A DNA stretch of 64,000 bases from Datnioides undecimradiatus (GCA_008933995.1 WARS01000071.1:6334350-6398349); one strand, 5' to 3'; shown: positions 39,540 to 51,499, numbered from the stretch's first letter. Numbers and translations are program-made. Notes: generated by a model not told the origin, from the letters alone.

Positions 39540-41288
39540 CACTCAAAAAACAAACTTTTTGGTGTTGCAAAAGATACTAGATTAACTGGCATATATTCTA
39601 CGTTGTAATAATCAGTTGTAATGAGTTCTAACATTTCTTAAGTAAAAATGTATATGTTTACACATTTTAATCAGACAATAAATTAACTCTGTGGGAAGAG
39701 CAAGTTTTAATATATCCTTTCTTATACTGTTTACATGTTTTATAATGACACATGCACATAAACCTAAAAATGGTAAGTAAATTTTACTTAATCTACCGAC
39801 CCGCCTTTGATTTTAACCGTCGCACTTCAGAGCGTCAGAGCAGCGAGAGAGGACGGTGACTGGAGGTGCTTCACATCACGGAGGCGCTATCATTGTTTAG
39901 CGTAAGTTATTGTCTCTCAGCATTTGTGAAAATGTGTCTGTGTGAGTGTGGGAGAGAGCCGTATTTGCTTGGCGCAATACTCACTACTTTCCAAGCCAGC
40001 TTTATGTAAGCGTCAGCTTTTGCTTCACATTGTATTATGTGATGTAATGTATTGTATTATGTGATGTGATATGCCTCATGGGGTTAAAAAAGAAAAAAGA
40101 GTAATTTTTATTATCAGTGATATTTTTATTTTATATATTCAGTCATGGTAAATTTAGCTCAACTGTAAAACCATAAGCAAAGTATTTTTTGTTTGCATGT
40201 ACTTTTCTAAAATAAAATGTGCTTCATTGCCTTATTTACAGTACCTGAATCTTTTTCTTTCTTTACCATCTTCTTTTAGTTCTTTTGGAGGGAGAAAACT
40301 GAAACTTTATATCTAAGGGAAATGACTGTTTCTTAATAGGATGCTTACGCCCACAGGTGAAACCTATGCTCCACATGCAGTAAATCAGCCAGTTGACACA
40401 AAACAAGTAATGGAGACTTTGGTCTGGATGGATAGATGGATTTTCTTGATTGTCAGAAACAAGGACAGATAGGCTATAACTATTTTAACTATGTGATTTA
40501 ATAGTTCAGCTGTGTTCCAGCACACACATGCCAGACATATTGTGCACAAGGAAGTTTTTTTTTCACGCTGTCCTTAATAATGTTTACTCATTGTGGGAAT
40601 GATTTGGTCATGATTTGGTACTACACAAAAACTGAACTGATGGTAAACCGGATGACCATATTTCTGTTTCATTTTACTTTTTATTTTACTTTTATAAAAA
40701 CCATAAGCAGTGGGGGTGTCCATACTTTGTTGACTAATGCTAGCCATGCCACTGTTACATTTAGTGCTGAAATTTGTTGTTTAAATTAAGAGCTCCAGTC
40801 CCAGGGGCACCATTTGTTATTTCAAACAAAGAGTTTTTACAAACTGTAATTGTTTGTTGACAAAATGAACAGTTTGAATTGTATTGTAGTTGTATGATAT
40901 ATTAACATTTACCAATAGAAGATGAAATAAATGTACATAATTATAAGAAATTCATTTCAAGTATTTGAAAACTTAAAAAGTATAATAAAAATTATTTCAC
41001 AACTCTAAATGATTTTACTTAATTTCATAAGTGATATTCCTGTCGGTGTAAAAGTGAAGTAGACCTTACTTAATTAGTTTAAATAAATATTATTTATGCT
41101 TAAATATAGTTAAGTAACATTTACATAATATTTTCATGGATATTATGTCTAGAATTAAGTATATTATACTTGATACTGGTAAGTGAGATGTGCTTAATAC
41201 TGTGACAGTAAAATTTACTTAGTTAGGGTTAGTGCAAATTGATACGAGGATTTTATCAAGTAAATCCAACAAGTTGTTTTTTTGAGTG
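39540..41288. mobile_element. Candidate DNA element with long terminal inverted repeats
   Basis: The left end CACTCAAAAAACAAACTTTT matches the reverse complement of the right end, CACTCAAAAAAACAACTTGT. Internal sequence is rich in AAGTAAATTTTACTTAA-like motifs on both sides. No transposase was seen. It contains copy 2 of the segment duplicated at 37735 and 39008. Target-site duplications were not found, so the class is open. Confidence 0.45.
40176..40690. repeat. Duplicated segment, copy 2 (uninterrupted)
   Basis: Both halves of copy 1 are joined here by only about 35 bases, so this copy shows the state before the retroelement insertion at 37937-39007. Confidence 0.8.
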
Positions 41289-41459
41289 TGAGGTAGAGAA
41301 GTCAGCATTCACAAGGTGCTCTTGAGAATGAAAACTGGCTCTCAGGCACTTGTAGGCAGATCAGGAACAAAAGTTGTAGTAAAAGACTTTACCTGTGTCA
41401 AATTCATATTGCTTGATCATTTTCAACTTACGTGGTCTTCACCAGGGTGGAAATAGAAT

Positions 41460-41790
41460 TTAATAATTGATTCAATTCAGTTCAATTCTATTTTATTTAT
41501 ATAGCACCAATTCACAACAAAAGTCATCTCAGGGCACTTCACAAACAGAGTGGGTCTAGACCACACTCATTACTATTAATTACACCCAACAGTTCCAGTG
41601 GCAAGGAAAAACTTCCTTTTAACAGGCAGAAACCTTGGGCAGATCCTGGCTCTAGGTGGATAGCCATCTGCCTGGACCAGTTGGCGGGAAAGAGAGTGAG
41701 ACAGAGAGAGACAGGAGGGGTCATAGAGAGAGAGAATACACCTTGTCGCAGACAGAGATACAGGAGTGCATAACTTTACATGAAACTAAC
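41460..41790 (+). repeat. Dispersed percomorph repeat
   Basis: TTCAATTCTATTTTATTTAT then ATAGCACCAATTCACAACAA, CACCCAACAGTTCC, GCAAGGAAAAACTTCC and GAAACCTTGGGCAGA follow the order of a very common fish repeat. Non-coding. Confidence 0.6.
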
Positions 41791-42879
41791 AGAATGGTAG
41801 AACAACAGAATCCTAACTATGGCAACTATTTGCAGTACCATATAGAATAATGATAAATGTGGCAGCAGCAGAGGACACAGGGCAGTTGATGACACATAAG
41901 ATGTAAATAATGCAACAAGAAATAAATGATCATACAGTGATGTGTGGTGCAGTCCCATCTATAGGTACAACAAGGAAAGTTGTTTATTAAAATGATTTAT
42001 TATGTAAATCCAACAGGGTTGACTGCATTTTGTTCAATTTCAATGCATTTTCCTTGCATGCTATTAAGGCAGCTTGTATCTGCAGTGTATTGCGTCTTTT
42101 ATCTTGTGTCTTATCTGACAGACAGCAAAGAAACGAAAAAGAACCAACAGAGAACAACCAAATGCACAGAAATGCACCAAAGTGTCAGGAAAACTTGTGG
42201 TATTTTATTAATTTAACATTTTTAACTTATTAAATTAGGAGTATTCATTAGAATTTATTTACACTTAGATATACAGTTTATAAATATGTGCAATATGCAA
42301 AAGCTGTGTCATTATGTAGGACAAATCTGATAACACAGTGGCTAAATATAAACCAAGATCACACAGATACAATAGAGTTACATGCACCAGCAATGGTATA
42401 TATGTACAATAACCATATAATTTTATAAAGTAAAGCGTGTCTTCTCAGATTGAATGATGGAAGAAGATGGCACAAAGTACATGTGAAACTGGATGAGATA
42501 AACATATAATTATCAGACAACAAAAGCAAGTGTAATTATGCAGCACAAATTTGCAAAAGAAAAATAATATAGATGGGGGGGTGCATTACCGCTCATTACG
42601 TGCACATAGTTGCTAATGATTTATATATATGTAACATAATGCTGTAAGACTTTATGTAATGACGTGATTGCACAGGTAAGTTTTGTTGCTTGCTAATGAA
42701 AATGAAAATGTAAAAATTAAAGGGATTCAATCATTTTCCCATTGTTTTAACAATTCAGTGAAGACAGAGAACTTATGGAAATCCATCCAATTGTGTACCA
42801 GCTTTTGACAATGTACTCATTTGGTGACAAGAATAAATATTACTATTGACGGATAGTGAAATGATTCACATGCAGCTCT

Positions 42880-45800
42880 TTAGGGATAGTCACAGCAGTC
42901 GCAGCTCTTTTTGAAAACCAAACCTGATTGGCAGTATTGGATGTAGAAAATCCCATTGGCACAGTTATAGAAAGAACTTGGGTCTGAAGGGTTGCGGTAA
43001 CGACCATCACTCTTTCCATTGCAGGGGTTTCCAAGAAGGTCCGTTGTGGTTGTGGTAGGTGGAGTGGTTGTAGTTGTGGTAGGGGGTGTTGTTGTGGTTG
43101 TGGTAGGTGGAGTAGTTGTAGTTGTGGTAGGGGGTGTTGTTGTGGTTGTGGTGGGTGGAGTTGTTGTGGTTGTGGTAGGCAGAGTAGTTGTGGTTGTGGT
43201 AGGGGGTGTTGTTGTGGTTGTGGTGGGTGGAGTAGTTGTAGTCGTGGTAGGGGGTGTTGTTGTGGTTGTGGTGGGTGGAGTTGTTGTGGTTGTGGTAGGT
43301 GGTTCTGTTGTGGTTGTGGTAGGTGGAGTAGTTGTGGTTGTGGTAGGTGGAGTGGTTGTAGTTGTAGTGGGTGGTTCTGTTGTGGTTGTGGTAGGCGGAG
43401 TAGTTGTGGTTGTGGTAGGTGGAGTAGTTGTAGTCGTGGTAGGGGGTGTTGTTGTGGTTGTGGTGGGTGGAGTTGTTGTGGATGTGGTAGGTGGTTCTGT
43501 TGTGGTTGTGGTAGGTGGAGTAGTTGTGGTTATGGTAGGTGGAGTGGTTGTAGTTGTAGTGGGTGGTTCTGTTGTGGTCGTGGTGGGTGGATTGGTTGTG
43601 GTTGTGGTTGGTGGAGTTGTCGGGGTTGTAGTAGGCGAAGTTGTTGTCGTGTTTGTAGGGGTCATTGTCGTCGTAGTAGTGGGTATTGTTATGACTGTTG
43701 TGAAAGTTGTGGTGTCTGTTGTAGGCGGAGTTGTTGTGGTCATTGTGGGGAGAGCTGTTGTGGTACTGGTTGGAGGAGCTGTGGTGGTCAAAGTTGGACT
43801 TCCAGAGGTATTGCTCGGAAAATCTGAAAGAGGGAGAGTCAATAATAGTTAATAATAATTATAATAATAGTTATAACAGTCAGTTCCTTAATTTTACTGA
43901 GACCAAATCATGTTTCATTTGCACTCTACATAACAAAAGTAATAAAGCCAATAAAAGATGGTATCATTGCTGGTGGTAATTACACAGAAGAAATGCTTTA
44001 TAGTTAACAGTTTAATGACAACAAACCATTTAAGCTAGGGGTGGGCAATTATTTTTTCCAGAGGGCCACATGAGAAAGCTGAGCTGTGTTAGAGGGCCGA
44101 ACCAACAATAATCTGAACTTAACTATGTTCAATATTAACTTTCTCCAACTGTAAAGGCAAGAAAATTATATAATTTTGATTACGCTACTGGTAATCAAAA
44201 GACTAAGGATATTCTGTTACAATAAAGATATATATACAAGTCATAAACAGGAAAACAATAATTACGTCAGTATTTCATTTTATTTTTAACACATAACTCA
44301 GAAATACTGAAAAGCAGATGTGGCCCGCGGACCGTAAAATGCCCAGGTCTGATTTAAGCAAATGCAAACTAAACTAAATAACGGTGGTGTTGAACTATCA
44401 CATGTAACAAAATGTATACATGGACTTAAAACGTCTGTACTAGCTGCTTTAACAAAATTAAAAATTAATTGATTTTGCAATGTACAGACTGATTTGGCCC
44501 ATGGATGATCTGCAGCAATTATGTTATAAGTGAATCCCTGCTAAAAACTACAAGCCCATTACAGGATAGCATAGTGACTTGTTTTGCTTACCTGGAACAA
44601 GGAGAGTATGCAGGTGGCTGATGAAGGGGTAGCTGCCCTGTTTACAGAACTGTCCACTGAAGTCATCCAGGTCCAGCGACCAGACAACGGCTCCTCCAAA
44701 GTTGCCAGCTTTTAGGTAACTGATCTGAGAGGACGAGAATGGAAACACTTAGACAGCTGAAGTCATGTCAAAAACAATATCTTATTTGACTAAACTGGTG
44801 TACAAATAGGCATTTTCTAAAGAAGTTACTGAGGTATAGTTTGAATTAAACAGGTAGTTACCTTGGTATTGAGGCTGTCTGCATTATCAAATCCAACCCA
44901 CTGATTTTCTGTGGTGGCATATGGAACTTTCTGATCAGGAATCACCTCAACTGTAACCCCTTCAAGATACAGGCAAGTCTGAAAACAAGGGTCAATTGTT
45001 ACATTTAGATCCTATCTTTTAATATATACAGAAATTACTGTTGTTTTTGTAGGGAATAAAAGTATACCATGGTAAGGCTGTTGATTTGAATTAATTATTG
45101 TCACAGTTTTACCTCATAAGAGGCCCAGAATCCATCTTCACCAGTGTAGCATCCATCTTCACCGGGACCATTGGCTGGTGCTCCAACACTGGTGGATGCA
45201 GACGAGAGGTTAAAAGCGCGCCCGTATGCTGCTAGCCCAAAATTTAGTTTCTGTGCTGGTGCCCCTTGGTCTTTCCAATACTGCATGGCGGAGTCCTAAA
45301 ATGGGGAAGGAAAAACTATTAGGGTGAAAGGAAATCTCTAAATAGACAGGTGTCCAGTTGAAATATGAATTCAGTGCACTTGCAGTGTTCAAGTAGATGT
45401 TGTTTCCACTGTCTTGGGATCCCCGGAATAAGGGGCTGTGATGTCCTGTGGTATTCTCCCAAGGACCGTGAAAGTCGAATGTCAGCACGTTAATGAAATC
45501 TAGTTGCCTGATAAAATGCAGAGGAGATCACGTTCACGATCATGACAGCAGCTAATGATGGCTAAAATGTCAATAAACATATGAATTTGTCTTTACGTTG
45601 CAATCTTTGCGACTTCGTAACTGGCATCAATGGTTGGTCTTTCACCAGAGACGGTTGCACTGATGATCAATCTGTTGCGATTTGCTGTTCTCTCCTCTGC
45701 CTCAAAGGCGGTGTTTAGCTCCTATACAGCACAGATACATGGTTTAGTCTTGGTTGAGTATAGAGTATTATGTATTTATACATAGCATACAGTGTGGCAT

Positions 45801-47495
45801 GTTTACAGTGTCCCAGAAAATTCAGGATCTGACCTTGCACAGTTCTGTGAATCTCATCTTGTCTTCTGTTTGGCTTCCAGGTTGTCCGGGGAACCTCCAG
45901 TCAAGGTTTAAGCCATCAAATCCATAGGCTCTCAGCAGTGTGACAGCAGACGTAACAAACGTTGATATGTTTGATGGCGCTGACACCATTGTACTGAATC
46001 TGGTTTGAACAAAACAGTGCTGTCAAGAAGACACTCACACAATGCATTTAAGGCCTCATTGTGCATTTAACTGCACAAAGAGCAACACAATCGGCATTGC
46101 AAGGACAAATACACAGCTTCAGGCAGGTGTGGTTACAATGTTTTTCTCTAGTAAATATCATTCATGTAATTTTAATACGTAGTTACTGACCTCTTTATTG
46201 AGAACAATGAATTTTGCAAAAGTGTTAGTCAACATGTAGGGGTAAAATAAAAATGCATGTTAAATTGTCTTATTATGGGTTTTTAAGGCTCAATTTGGAT
46301 GCACTGAGCTTGCATTAGGTTTAATTCAAATGTCCAATATATTGAAGCATAAACAGATCTATTTAATTTAATCAATTAATTATTTAATTTAAAAGAAGTT
46401 AAAGTAACACTAATTTGGGTTAAGTGAATTAATGCAAAACCCAAAACAATTTTTTGTATATACCAAGATAAGAGTATTGACCACCTCTGCTGTTACTCTC
46501 ACATAATGTAATAAAGGTATCATAAATATTTCTGCAGGACAGAATATGTTAAAGTATGCGTTATTGTCATATAGTTGCTAATGTAACCTTGAAATGAAGT
46601 TTTTTTTAGTAACTTACTTTTGTGTGTTAAACTTCAAGCCACCAACTGCCAACAGGGTTTTGAGCTGCGGGTTTCTGTGGGAGAATAAAAGTTAAGTCAT
46701 GCTAATTCAACAAAACACAAATTTCAACGTAATACTTCTAGAACTATTTACAGGCCAAAGCACTGACCTTGATTTGAGTGCATTAAAGGACTGATAGCCT
46801 TGTGTGTCAGCTGCACTTCCGGGGACCAGCTCATTTTGGCTGTTGATATCAGCAAAGGCGTAGATCAGATGGGTGCACTGGTTCGGATCGATATCTGAAA
46901 CTGTGAACTTCCCATCGTCCGCTCTGTTTTCAGCTAAGCTGTCATAGTAACACACCAGCATGTAGGAAGAGGCTGAGGGATGAGAGGAAATCATGATGTT
47001 TTAATAAGCTTTGGAAGAAATTATCCCCCAAATTTTTCTTATTCCAATAATTATCAGTTACTCTTGGACATTATTTATCTGTCAGTAAGTGTTGATTATG
47101 GTTTATATTTGTCATAAACTTACCCAAGCTGGACATGATCAAGCAGAGACCTACAAACAGAGACTTAATTAGTGACATGTTAAAAAGAACAAAGCTTAAC
47201 ATGTCAGTTCATCCAAATCACAAAACCAAGTCCACTGGATTCCCTTTAATGAGATATTGCACTCTCAGGTTTCTGCAGCTGCCCCTGCATATTGTAAATG
47301 AATATAAAAATAAATGTTGCTTTCTCATTGTAATCTAGAAACAAAAACATGGGTAAACCAAACAAAACTTATCAGCCTGGCTCAATATCACTGGAGGTAA
47401 GAGAGAAAATCCAATTTGGGTGAACTGACCCTGTTTTAAGGAACATTTTGGCTTGATCAGTATGCCTTACCTGCTGCTAAAATGAGCCTGCCCAT
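42880..47495 (-). CDS. Gene D: mucin-like chi-lectin (inactive GH18 + long Thr/Pro stalk + CBM14)
   Basis: Seen: eleven exons (47471-47495, 47124-47150, 46768-46972, 46618-46674, 45834-45999, 45597-45721, 45384-45507, 45113-45295, 44862-44978, 44592-44724, 42880-43823) give 701 residues. Order: signal peptide ([16 protein letters not shown]), GH18 domain ([16 protein letters not shown] to [10 protein letters not shown]), about 250 residues of PPTTTTTT-type repeats, and a six-Cys CBM14 ending CDCCDYP. The catalytic motif is DGLNLDWR: the acid/base Glu is Arg and one Asp is Asn. GGWNFGT is GGLKFNT, and MTYD is LTFD. Known: loss of this Glu abolishes GH18 catalysis, as in chi-lectins and OVGP1. 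The reading frame and splice sites are intact, one donor being GC (45383). Inferred: a secreted, heavily O-glycosylated chitin-binding protein, not an enzyme. Confidence 0.9.
43040..43790 (-). repeat. 24-bp coding minisatellite of the gene D mucin stalk
   Basis: Tandem 24-base units encode the octapeptide PPTTTTTT with variants in which Pro becomes Glu, Asn or Leu at one place ([16 protein letters not shown]). The core is most regular at 43041-43620 and decays towards the GH18 side. Few stops arise on either strand, so the plus strand shows a long Val/Gly frame that is not a gene. Confidence 0.92.
44036..44356. mobile_element. hAT-like MITE in the last intron of gene D
   Basis: The left end TAGGGGTGGGCAATTATTTT and the right end ATGTGGCCCGCGGACCGTAA then AATGCCCAGGTCTGA form imperfect inverted repeats. 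GAGGGCCACATG and AGAGGGCCGAACC lie inside. This resembles a widespread vertebrate hAT-type non-autonomous repeat. Confidence 0.5.
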
Positions 47496-49287
47496 GTTGA
47501 TACTCTGAAAAAGAAAAAAGAAGAGACAAATCTTAAATGAGCAGGTAAAACAATGCAGTTATGATTTTATTAACAAATTCTCACTCTGAGTTGTTTTGTG
47601 AGGCAGCTGTCACAAAAAAAAATGCATTTCAAGATAAAAACTAGTTCAAAACACATGGATTAAAACCTCAAAGATGTTTCAGTATTTGTTCTGTTAAGGT
47701 TAAGTCCTGTCCTCTACATAATGAAGGTCTGCATTTTGGATGCCATAATCCAAAACTGATAAGTTGTACTAACAGTCAGACTTTGACACATCATTTAAAA
47801 AATCTCAGTCATGGTTTTTTACATTGTTTCCTGTTAAGTGAGGCCTTCGTGAGACCTGTCTTGCTGTGACAGGCTTGGGAAGCAAGCTTTGAAGTAACAT
47901 CTCTCTAATTAATATAACATGTATGCATGCTGTAAGTGACAAAAGAAACATCTCAGTAGGTCAGGGACACACAGCAGGGTTTAGGAACAGCTGCTTGGTT
48001 GGGACTGGTTTACATCTACTTGCTCGCAACAAATGGTGTTAAGGCAACGAGCATCAGTAAGGGGCTACAGAATGGTTGCATTTAGATTTTAGCTGTTCAA
48101 AAACACTAATCATGATCAAATTATGTACATTTTGAGACTTGTAGCAACCCCTGATGGTGTTAGCAACCAACCAGAACATTTAAGATATACTTTCCAAGAG
48201 TATTAATCTAGATAAACACTCACAATGTGAATGTAGCTGGTTTAAGTTATGAAAAGATGCTGTATAATAGCTTATTACTCAGGCTTTGAATGAATTCTAG
48301 CATGAAATCACAGCTGTACCATCACACATTCAAAAAAAACAAGCACCTGCTTAAAAATATTCTGTATCCTTTTTTTTTTTTACAGACCCATAGTATAAGC
48401 TTACTCAGGGTTAGGTTTCAGCATTCAAACAGAAGCTACTGAAGAACGTGCCGTCAAAACAAAGAAATATGTAACACTACAGGTTCAAATTACAGGGAGT
48501 GGAAAGGACACGGTGCTTAGCTTGCACTCAAACAAACAGTATCTCTGTAATCACAGCTGTTTAAATGTAGGTATGTACTTGAAGACAGAGAGGAAGAACC
48601 AGTTTGGCAAAGGCTTAGGATGTGCAAGCCCAATGGTGATATGTAAATTAATTTCAGTCTCAGTTACAGCTCTGCTTTGTCAGTGAAACTCTAACTTGTT
48701 TTTATTGTTGTTGTTATAGTATGTTTACCCGCTCAGGTTCTCAATTTCTAGATGCTTATGAGATCATGATTATGTTACTGACACCACAGACACCCGACAA
48801 CTGACAGTGGTAATGGTAGGGTCTGCCCAAGGTATTAGTTTCTGAATACAGAAAAGTGTGAAAAACAGTAAAAATTCCCCAAACTACTCCCTCTCTTTGT
48901 CTCTTTAATTAAAACAATGTTATAATTAATATAATAACTAATGAATCTAATGGCATTTCCTTCACTTCCATTCACTCAGCCCTTCCCTGACACAGTTTGG
49001 AGCCCCCCCAGATGAGGCCCACCTCACACTCTATGTGAGGTGCACCTGTATCACGCAACAACACCCGCCTAAGCTTAAAACTGTTTACAACATGAATGTA
49101 ATTGGTGCAACCCCTGACAGAAACAAAATTTAACGAGAAAAATGCAGCGCCTGTCAGTTCATCCACTCTCCTTAAAATGTGTTTTGTTTAGCTAGCAAGT
49201 GCATTAGAGAAATAGAGCAGCTAAAGCATTATACAAAGAATCAGTAAACATATGGTTTAGTAAAGTCAGTTTAAAAGGAATACTTAC

Positions 49288-49375
49288 ATAGATAATGGTG
49301 AATGAAGCATGTACTTTCTCTCTACAGTGACTAATCAATGACTGATGGATGTCTGGCTGTGCAGTTTTAAATTGA
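49288..49375 (-). promoter_or_regulatory. Gene D promoter and leader exon
   Basis: A TTTTAAAT TATA-like box (49365-49372), a short leader and a donor (gtaagta, exon edge 49288). The acceptor is at plus 47504 (tttcag), nine bases upstream of the ATG. GGTGGAGATAATT, shared with B and C, lies about 35 bases further upstream and holds a GATA core. Confidence 0.6.
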
Positions 49376-49895
49376 GCAGACAGCTGACAAGGTGTGGCAG
49401 TTAAACAGGGTGGAGATAATTGATGTTACATTATCCAATGCAATTAGACAATGATGGACAACTGTGACAAAAAGACAAGGCCACATCATGCCAGGCCCTT
49501 CTGACTTTGAATTGAATTTTTAATTTGCTGAAATAGCATAATACAACCGTGTTTAAGTTTCTGTGTGTGACATTCTTGTCTGGGACACCCTGGAGTCAGA
49601 ATCTGAATGTTCACTAGAGACTCATTTTGGATTAAACTGTTTGTGTTGCTTCAGAAAGACAAGGTTTGTAGTTCAAGGATAATAAAAAGACTCAATAGAC
49701 ACAGCGGTCCAACTGATAGCTTGCAATGTGTGCAATTTCACGTTTCACGCTATCAGTTGCTTGCAGTTACTGGCATAAAACTCGGTAATGTGTGACCAGA
49801 ATAATAGAATTACTTGCCTAATATAAAATGATAACAAATTCTGCCATGTCTTTATGTTTTGTTTTGGTGTTTTTTTCAGAAATAGGAGATATATC

Positions 49896-50075
49896 ATGAC
49901 TACAAAGGTCCCTGCACAGACTCAAAGGTCATCCCATGTCTGGTATATTTTGAGACTGTCCTTTATGATGCTAATGGCCTGCCTTATCTTGAATGTTGTT
50001 GTTTTTATTATATATGCATATTCTTATATAGAGAGAGACTCAAACACATTAAAAACAAACACAGTTGCAGCCTAG
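49896..50075 (+). CDS. Candidate small single-pass membrane protein, 59 residues
   Basis: The frame begins MTTKVPAQTQRSSHVWYILR, has a hydrophobic helix (LSFMMLMACLILNVVVFIIY) and ends in a polar tail. A good acceptor (TTTTTTTCAG, AG at 49878-49879) lies 16 bases before the ATG, so it could be a last coding exon. It lies upstream of the gene D promoter on the opposite strand, in DNA missing from unit C. No family was recognised. A chance frame is possible. Confidence 0.3.
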   Translation: MTTKVPAQTQRSSHVWYILRLSFMMLMACLILNVVVFIIYAYSYIERDSNTLKTNTVAA

Positions 50076-50708
50076 GTTAATTTGTGGTAGCAGCATTGAA
50101 CCATACAGGTGAAAGCCTAAAACCACATCTCAACATATGATCAGTGATGACAGTTATCCCTCTGGCGTCTCATGTCCAGTTGCTAATAGACTACCTGCAT
50201 TTAACAAATATGCTTGAAACAACGTCACGATATGATGTCAGGTGGGTCACACTAGTTGTTTAAGACAAGATCACAATAGATGCACAGAACAAGGATAGAC
50301 GTTGAAGAAGTGAGCAATGGCATCATCATCATATAAGGCACATCTAATTACACGTTGGTTAAAAATAAACCAACCAGAACACACACCCACAAAAAAAGGT
50401 TAGCTTCAGTGACAAAGAAAGCAATGTAATTGGTTAACTAAAGTACCATTTAATAAGGCATGTCTGAAAACTGATGTAATGTTATAAACATCCACACAAA
50501 TTGCACACACGCCCAGTTGGGTACACCTACCTACCACCTTATTGTTCTTGGTATATGTTGACAAACAGTCCTGACCAGCACTGGTTATTGACAACCAATG
50601 GCTGGAATGAAAAGTAATTGCTGCCTTCCTGTATGGAAACGCACAGCATTCTGTTTCTGTACTACTTTAACTGACTGAAACCAGCTAAAGGAATATAAGC
50701 TTCTAAAC

Positions 50709-51339
50709 TGAAGTGTCTTTACAGTGGCTCACAGAGCAAACAGATGCTGTATTGTTTGATAGTGACATGGCTCAATGGATCACAGTGTTGTTGCTGAATG
50801 ATCTACCAGTCTGCAGACCACTTCTCTGTCTGGCTGCCTTGATGTTAGCATTCAGAAGGGCAAGAAGGGTCAGAAGGGCAAAGAGAAAGAAAGGGAGAAA
50901 CCAAATTGACTTTGCCAGCACCCTCCCATTAACAACACAAGACAAAAGAGCAGCAATGTAGCAGTCAGGAGAGATCCTGCAGTTGTTGAGCATGGTAGAT
51001 GATATTGTTGGATTTTTAGATGCATGGGGCTTTACAGGAGAATGATTCTGACCCTCTAGAGGTAGTGTAGTTTCTCAATGATCAGCTGCAGGGGCACACA
51101 AGACACCTTTCATTGCTAAAGTGCCAACAGCCAGTCCACAAGTGGAGAACAAATCAGGGGAAGTAAACTTCTGCCCCACACCACAAGGATCTTTACACAT
51201 AATAGTGTTTTGCAGTTATTTGTGACAGGTAAACATTTTGATGATTCAAATAGCTAGGATTCTTAGTTGCACCTTTGTTTATGGAGAGATTCTAGATGTT
51301 TCAGGACTGAGCTATGTGACCTACCTGTTAACAAGTAGG
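50709..51339. other. Unassigned intergenic DNA
   Basis: An open stretch (plus 50713-50961) has a basic Arg/Lys run (RRARRVRRAKRKKGR) but no recognisable fold, start context or splice signal. It may be a relic of a transposon gene. I make no call. Confidence 0.3.
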
Positions 51340-51499
51340 TTAACCCCTTATCGGGTAAGTGACCATATTTGAGCACCTGCGCACATGTTGTACAATAAAT
51401 TTTTTTTCAAAATGTTACAAAAGTAAAATGGTCATGTTATGTGCTCCAACAACACACTACACACTAACACACTTCAATGAGTGCCCTTTAAAGGGTTAA
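51340..51499. mobile_element. Short TTAA-flanked MITE
   Basis: TTAACCCCTTATCGGG at the left and AAAGGGTTAA at the right give TTAA plus C-rich inverted ends 160 bases apart. This is consistent with a piggyBac-type MITE, with end bases like those of the element at 3715-5088. No coding content. Confidence 0.45.

Larger units (their letters stand above)
42190..50530. repeat. Duplication unit D (chitinase-bearing)
   Basis: The longest of three homologous units. It runs from the 3' UTR end (TTTATT at 42204-42209, a candidate poly(A) signal for gene D on the minus strand) past the promoter to about 50.5 kb. The stretch 49700-50380 has no counterpart in unit C. Confidence 0.7.

Noticed and set aside
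43019-43852. A 277-codon plus-strand frame of Val/Gly repeats
   Set aside because: It is the antisense of the Thr/Pro minisatellite of gene D. The repeat contains few stops in any frame, and there is no start context, domain or splice support.
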